Source: Cymbidium sinense
Lineage: Eukaryota; Streptophyta; Magnoliopsida; Asparagales; Orchidaceae
Direction: 5' to 3'
Length of the DNA stretch: 64,000 bases
Assembly: GCA_021442155.1 (NCBI GenBank)
Contig: CM038220.1
Location: 76,371,817 to 76,435,816 of the forward strand
In this document: positions 61,600 through 64,000 of the stretch, piece after piece
Layout of the letters: every line of letters begins with the position of its first letter
How positions within the stretch are numbered: position 1 is the first letter of the stretch
Program-made: the position numbers and the translations under genes
The notes under the pieces: model-generated
Told to the model about the DNA's origin: nothing
Database searches by the model: none
What the model saw: only the letters and a program-made list of their open reading frames with translations

Positions 61600-62035
61600 C
61601 TGAAATGTGCATTTAGAGTAGCTTCAAAAAAATTCCATGGGTTTATTGTCCGACACCGAGGAATAGAAATTGATCTAAAAAGATCAAAGAGATATTAGAA
61701 ATGGCACCCCCTAAAAGCCTAACACAACTAAGATCATTCCAAGGGCGGTTATATTTAAGATGCTTCATATCCAACCTATCAGGAAGATGGGATGCCATGT
61801 TCAAATGGGATGACAAGTGCCAGCATGCCTTCAAAGACATCAAGCAATATCTAATGGCGCCGCCAATTCCAGCAGCCCCTATCCCGGGAAAGCCGCTCAT
61901 AATATATACTGCTACATTAGATGACTCCCTTGGCGCTTTGTTGGCTCAAACCAATGAAGAAGGGAAGGAGAATACTCTATTATCTCATCATCATCGCGAG
62001 AAAACTATCCACCTATTGAAAATCACGCGCTAGCT
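61600..62035 (+). pseudogene. RT connection and first RNase H domain
   Basis: 61600-61700 gives LGFIV/HRGIEID-like sequence in a shifted frame. 61701-62033 reads APPKSLTQLRSFQGRLYLRC, FIPNL-like FISNLSGR, FKWDDKCQHAFKDIKQYL and PLIIYTATLDDSLGALLAQT, the tether and RNase H start of Ty3/gypsy polymerases (YxAxxDxxxGAxLxQ). The tail has stops. Confidence 0.78.
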
Positions 62036-62279
62036 TTAATCTTTGCATCCCAAAAGTTACATTACATGCTTTCATAAGGTGAACTATATCTCTAGAGTCA
62101 ATCCACTATAATGTCTCATGACATGGCCAATCTTATCCGGATGGCGTTGGTCCATGACTTTGTCTCGTTTGATATAACATTCACCCCATCGTGCCATAAA
62201 AGGACAAGCACTTACATTTCTTAGTGCATCCACTCCCTATTGATTCTCTCCTTAATGATGATCTCCCTGATGAACAAAT

Positions 62280-62760
62280 CATGAACTTAGGGGGTACTAG
62301 TGCTCACAACTGGGAGATGTACTTTGATATTGTAGCTTCCTCTCAAAGAGGAGAAGAACCATAATTTACTATCCCAGAGAACACAGGGGTAGGAATAGTT
62401 CTCCTAACTCCCACAATGTGATGAGATTCTCATATCATCTGTCCAATCCATGCACCAACAATGAAGCTGAATATGAGGCTTTGATTATCGATTTAGAGTT
62501 AGTCATTACACTATGCATCTAGAGTATCAACATATTTGGGGATTCTCAATTAGTCATCAACCAAATTACTGGGTTCTAAAGCCTAAGCTCCATCTTTATC
62601 ATAAGTATACCATGGAATTGTTGTCCCAAATCCTAGATGTTATCATCTACAAGATTCTTTGAGGAGAGAATGTAGTAGTAGATGCATTAGCCAAGCTTGC
62701 CAAAGAGTTGGCATGTCCATAACATGAGTCCATTCCAATAAGGGTCCAAAATAGATAAGT
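62280..62760 (+). pseudogene. Second RNase H domain (Tat-lineage mark)
   Basis: WEMYFDIVASS and GVGIVLLTP, then in another frame PCTNNEAEYEALIIDLEL and FGDSQLVINQITGF, followed by VVVDALAKLAKEL-like sequence at 62670. These match the extra RNase H of Tat-type elements (YFDGAxxxxGxGxGIV..NNxAEYxALIxGL..GDSQLVIxQ), which also keeps Glu and the GDS Asp. The first catalytic Asp region FDG is FDI. Having two RNase H domains is the lineage marker. Confidence 0.75.
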
Positions 62761-62879
62761 CTTATCCTTTGATGTTGAATCATGAGAGATTCTCTCAAGG
62801 GGGGTTGCCATTGCCAAAAGGATGAGGAGTCAAGGGAAACCATTCATGGATTATACATAATAGCAAACTACCTCAAGAG

Positions 62880-64000
62880 AAATCAGCAGGTGAAGTAGAG
62901 CCCTTTCTATGCTCGTGGATGGCACCTTATACGGTCCTTCGATCATATATGGTTACGTTGTCTGACAAACATGAAGCTCATGGAGAAGGTACCGTTTATG
63001 TGGAGCACACCAATCTGGTCTGAAGATGAAAGCTAAGATCAAGAGACTAGGATACTATTGGCCTTCGATGATCACAGACTACATGGACGTAGCTGCGAGA
63101 TGTCACTAATGTCAGGTACACGGTGTGGTCCTACATGAACCACACAACATTCTACATCCTACATTAGCCTCATGGCCATTTGAATGTTGGGGTACTGACA
63201 TTATGGGTCTGATCGATCCTCCTTCTTCCAAAGGTCATCGATTCATTCTAGTTGCTACTGACTACTTTCCAAGTGAGTAGAGGCAATCCCACTTAGAGAG
63301 GTCATACCGATGTGCTCCATTTCGTGAACCATATCGTATATTGGTTTGGTGTGCCTCGATAAATTATATCTGTTAATGGTACTACATTCAAGAGCACTAA
63401 AATCAATAGCTTAGCTCGAAGACATATCATAGATTGAAGATACTCTACCATCTACTATCTAAGGGAATGGCTTAGTAAGCCTTCAACAAAACTCTCATCA
63501 AATATTAAAGAAGAAACTAGATGACAAACAATGATGGCATGGATAGTTAGAAGCCTTGTACCTACCAATACGTAACTCAAACTCAATCTACCCCTTTCTC
63601 CTTAGTGTATGGGTTCAAAGTTGTTCTACCATTAGAAGTCTAACTCCCATCACTAAGGATAGCCATGTGTAGAAACTCACAATGGAGAGCCAAGTTACGT
63701 TGGAAGAGCTCAAAGGTTTAGAGGAGAGACGCCTACAGGCATGCCAGAACCTTGAGGTATACAAAGCCAAGATGATTCAAACTCATAACAAGTTGGTCCA
63801 TCCTAGAGCTTTTCAAGTAGGAGAGCTTTTTAGTTCTAAGGAGACCAATTATTGCCCGTCAAAAGATAGAAGACAAGTTTGAACCCACTTGAGATAGCCC
63901 TTATGCCATAGAGAAGGCCTACCAAGGAGGATCTTATCAACTCATAAATTGTAAAGGTGAGCACTCGATGCTTCCAATCAATGGGCTCTACTTAAAGAAA
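62880..64000 (+). pseudogene. Integrase of Tat element, running to window end
   Basis: The zinc-binding part ends RCH-stop-CQVHG at 63096-63116, so the HHCC finger has a stop between its last Cys pair members. [20 protein letters not shown] precedes it. The core starts SWPFECWGTDIMGLIDPPSS and KGHRFILVATDYF (first catalytic Asp in GTDI). The C-terminal part reads LEELKGLEERRLQACQNLEV, PRAFQVGELF, then KFEPT, SPYAIEKAYQGGSYQLINCK and PINGLYLKK at the last bases, the GPY/F-type module and usual end of pol. Numerous frame changes. Confidence 0.82.

Larger units (their letters stand above)
50850..64000 (+). mobile_element. Tat-lineage Ty3/gypsy retrotransposon, decayed, open at window end
   Basis: In order: non-coding LTR-like DNA (50850-52875), a TGGYGACT..GGTGGGGA motif at 52882, a tandem-repeat leader, gag, protease, reverse transcriptase, two RNase H domains and integrase, all on the plus strand. 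The second RNase H after the usual one and the gag CPYHR...DC motif point to the Tat lineage of Ty3/gypsy. The integrase comes last, as in Ty3/gypsy and unlike copia. Many stops and frameshifts mean it cannot code. The 3' LTR would lie beyond 64000. The left LTR boundary is not fixed. Confidence 0.85.

Overview
This is AT-rich nuclear DNA from a flowering plant. The evidence is decayed coding sequence from plant-typical families: a terpene synthase, an FLS2-type LRR receptor kinase, a FAR1/FRS-type MULE transposase, an Ulp1-type protease with a mobile-domain-like N-terminus, a Tat-type Ty3/gypsy polyprotein and a Ty1/copia integrase. Long AG, AT, CA and AAT microsatellites fit the same picture. 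The kinase fragment reads somewhat like monocot homologues, but the species cannot be fixed from the sequence. I see no intact cellular gene: every recognisable coding region carries stops or frameshifts. The window is a nested pile of transposable elements and gene fragments.

Layout. 1-2030: minus-strand Ty3/gypsy gag remnant cut by the window edge. 3600-6177: long LTR-like repeat in reverse orientation, inserted into the 3' end of a terpene synthase pseudogene (6178-6710, minus). 7973-20130: a 12.2-kb Mutator-like element (MULE). Its terminal inverted repeats are about 140 bp of terminal sequence followed by long arrays of a 120-135-bp tandem repeat. Inside are two convergent pseudogenes, a mobile-domain/Ulp1 gene (plus) and a FAR1-type transposase (minus), with a third array between them. 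20.1-25.3 kb: dispersed repeats and a truncated minus-strand copy of a non-autonomous LTR element. 27.2-27.7 kb: copia integrase remnant. 28.5-34.1 kb: a second copy of the terpene synthase fragment, split by a complete non-autonomous LTR element (29599-34034) with a perfect 5-bp target duplication.

34-40.9 kb is AT-rich DNA with old LTR remnants, large microsatellites and a probable MITE. 40.9-43.9 kb holds a second, inverted copy of the LTR-like repeat seen at 3.6-6.2 kb, with related units to 45.9 kb. 45.96-46.41 kb is a minus-strand FLS2-like kinase fragment. 48.3-50.6 kb is a G-poor tandem-repeat domain. From about 50.85 kb to the window end lies a decayed Tat-lineage Ty3/gypsy element in element order: LTR/leader, TGGYGACT-type motif, 65-bp minisatellite, gag, protease, reverse transcriptase, two RNase H domains, integrase.

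The most interesting object is the MULE. Its left and right ends match in inverted orientation, its arrays show higher-order structure, most monomers carry a hairpin, and its two genes converge as in MuDR. All repeat alignments were made by eye; boundaries are approximate unless a target duplication or LTR terminus fixes them.
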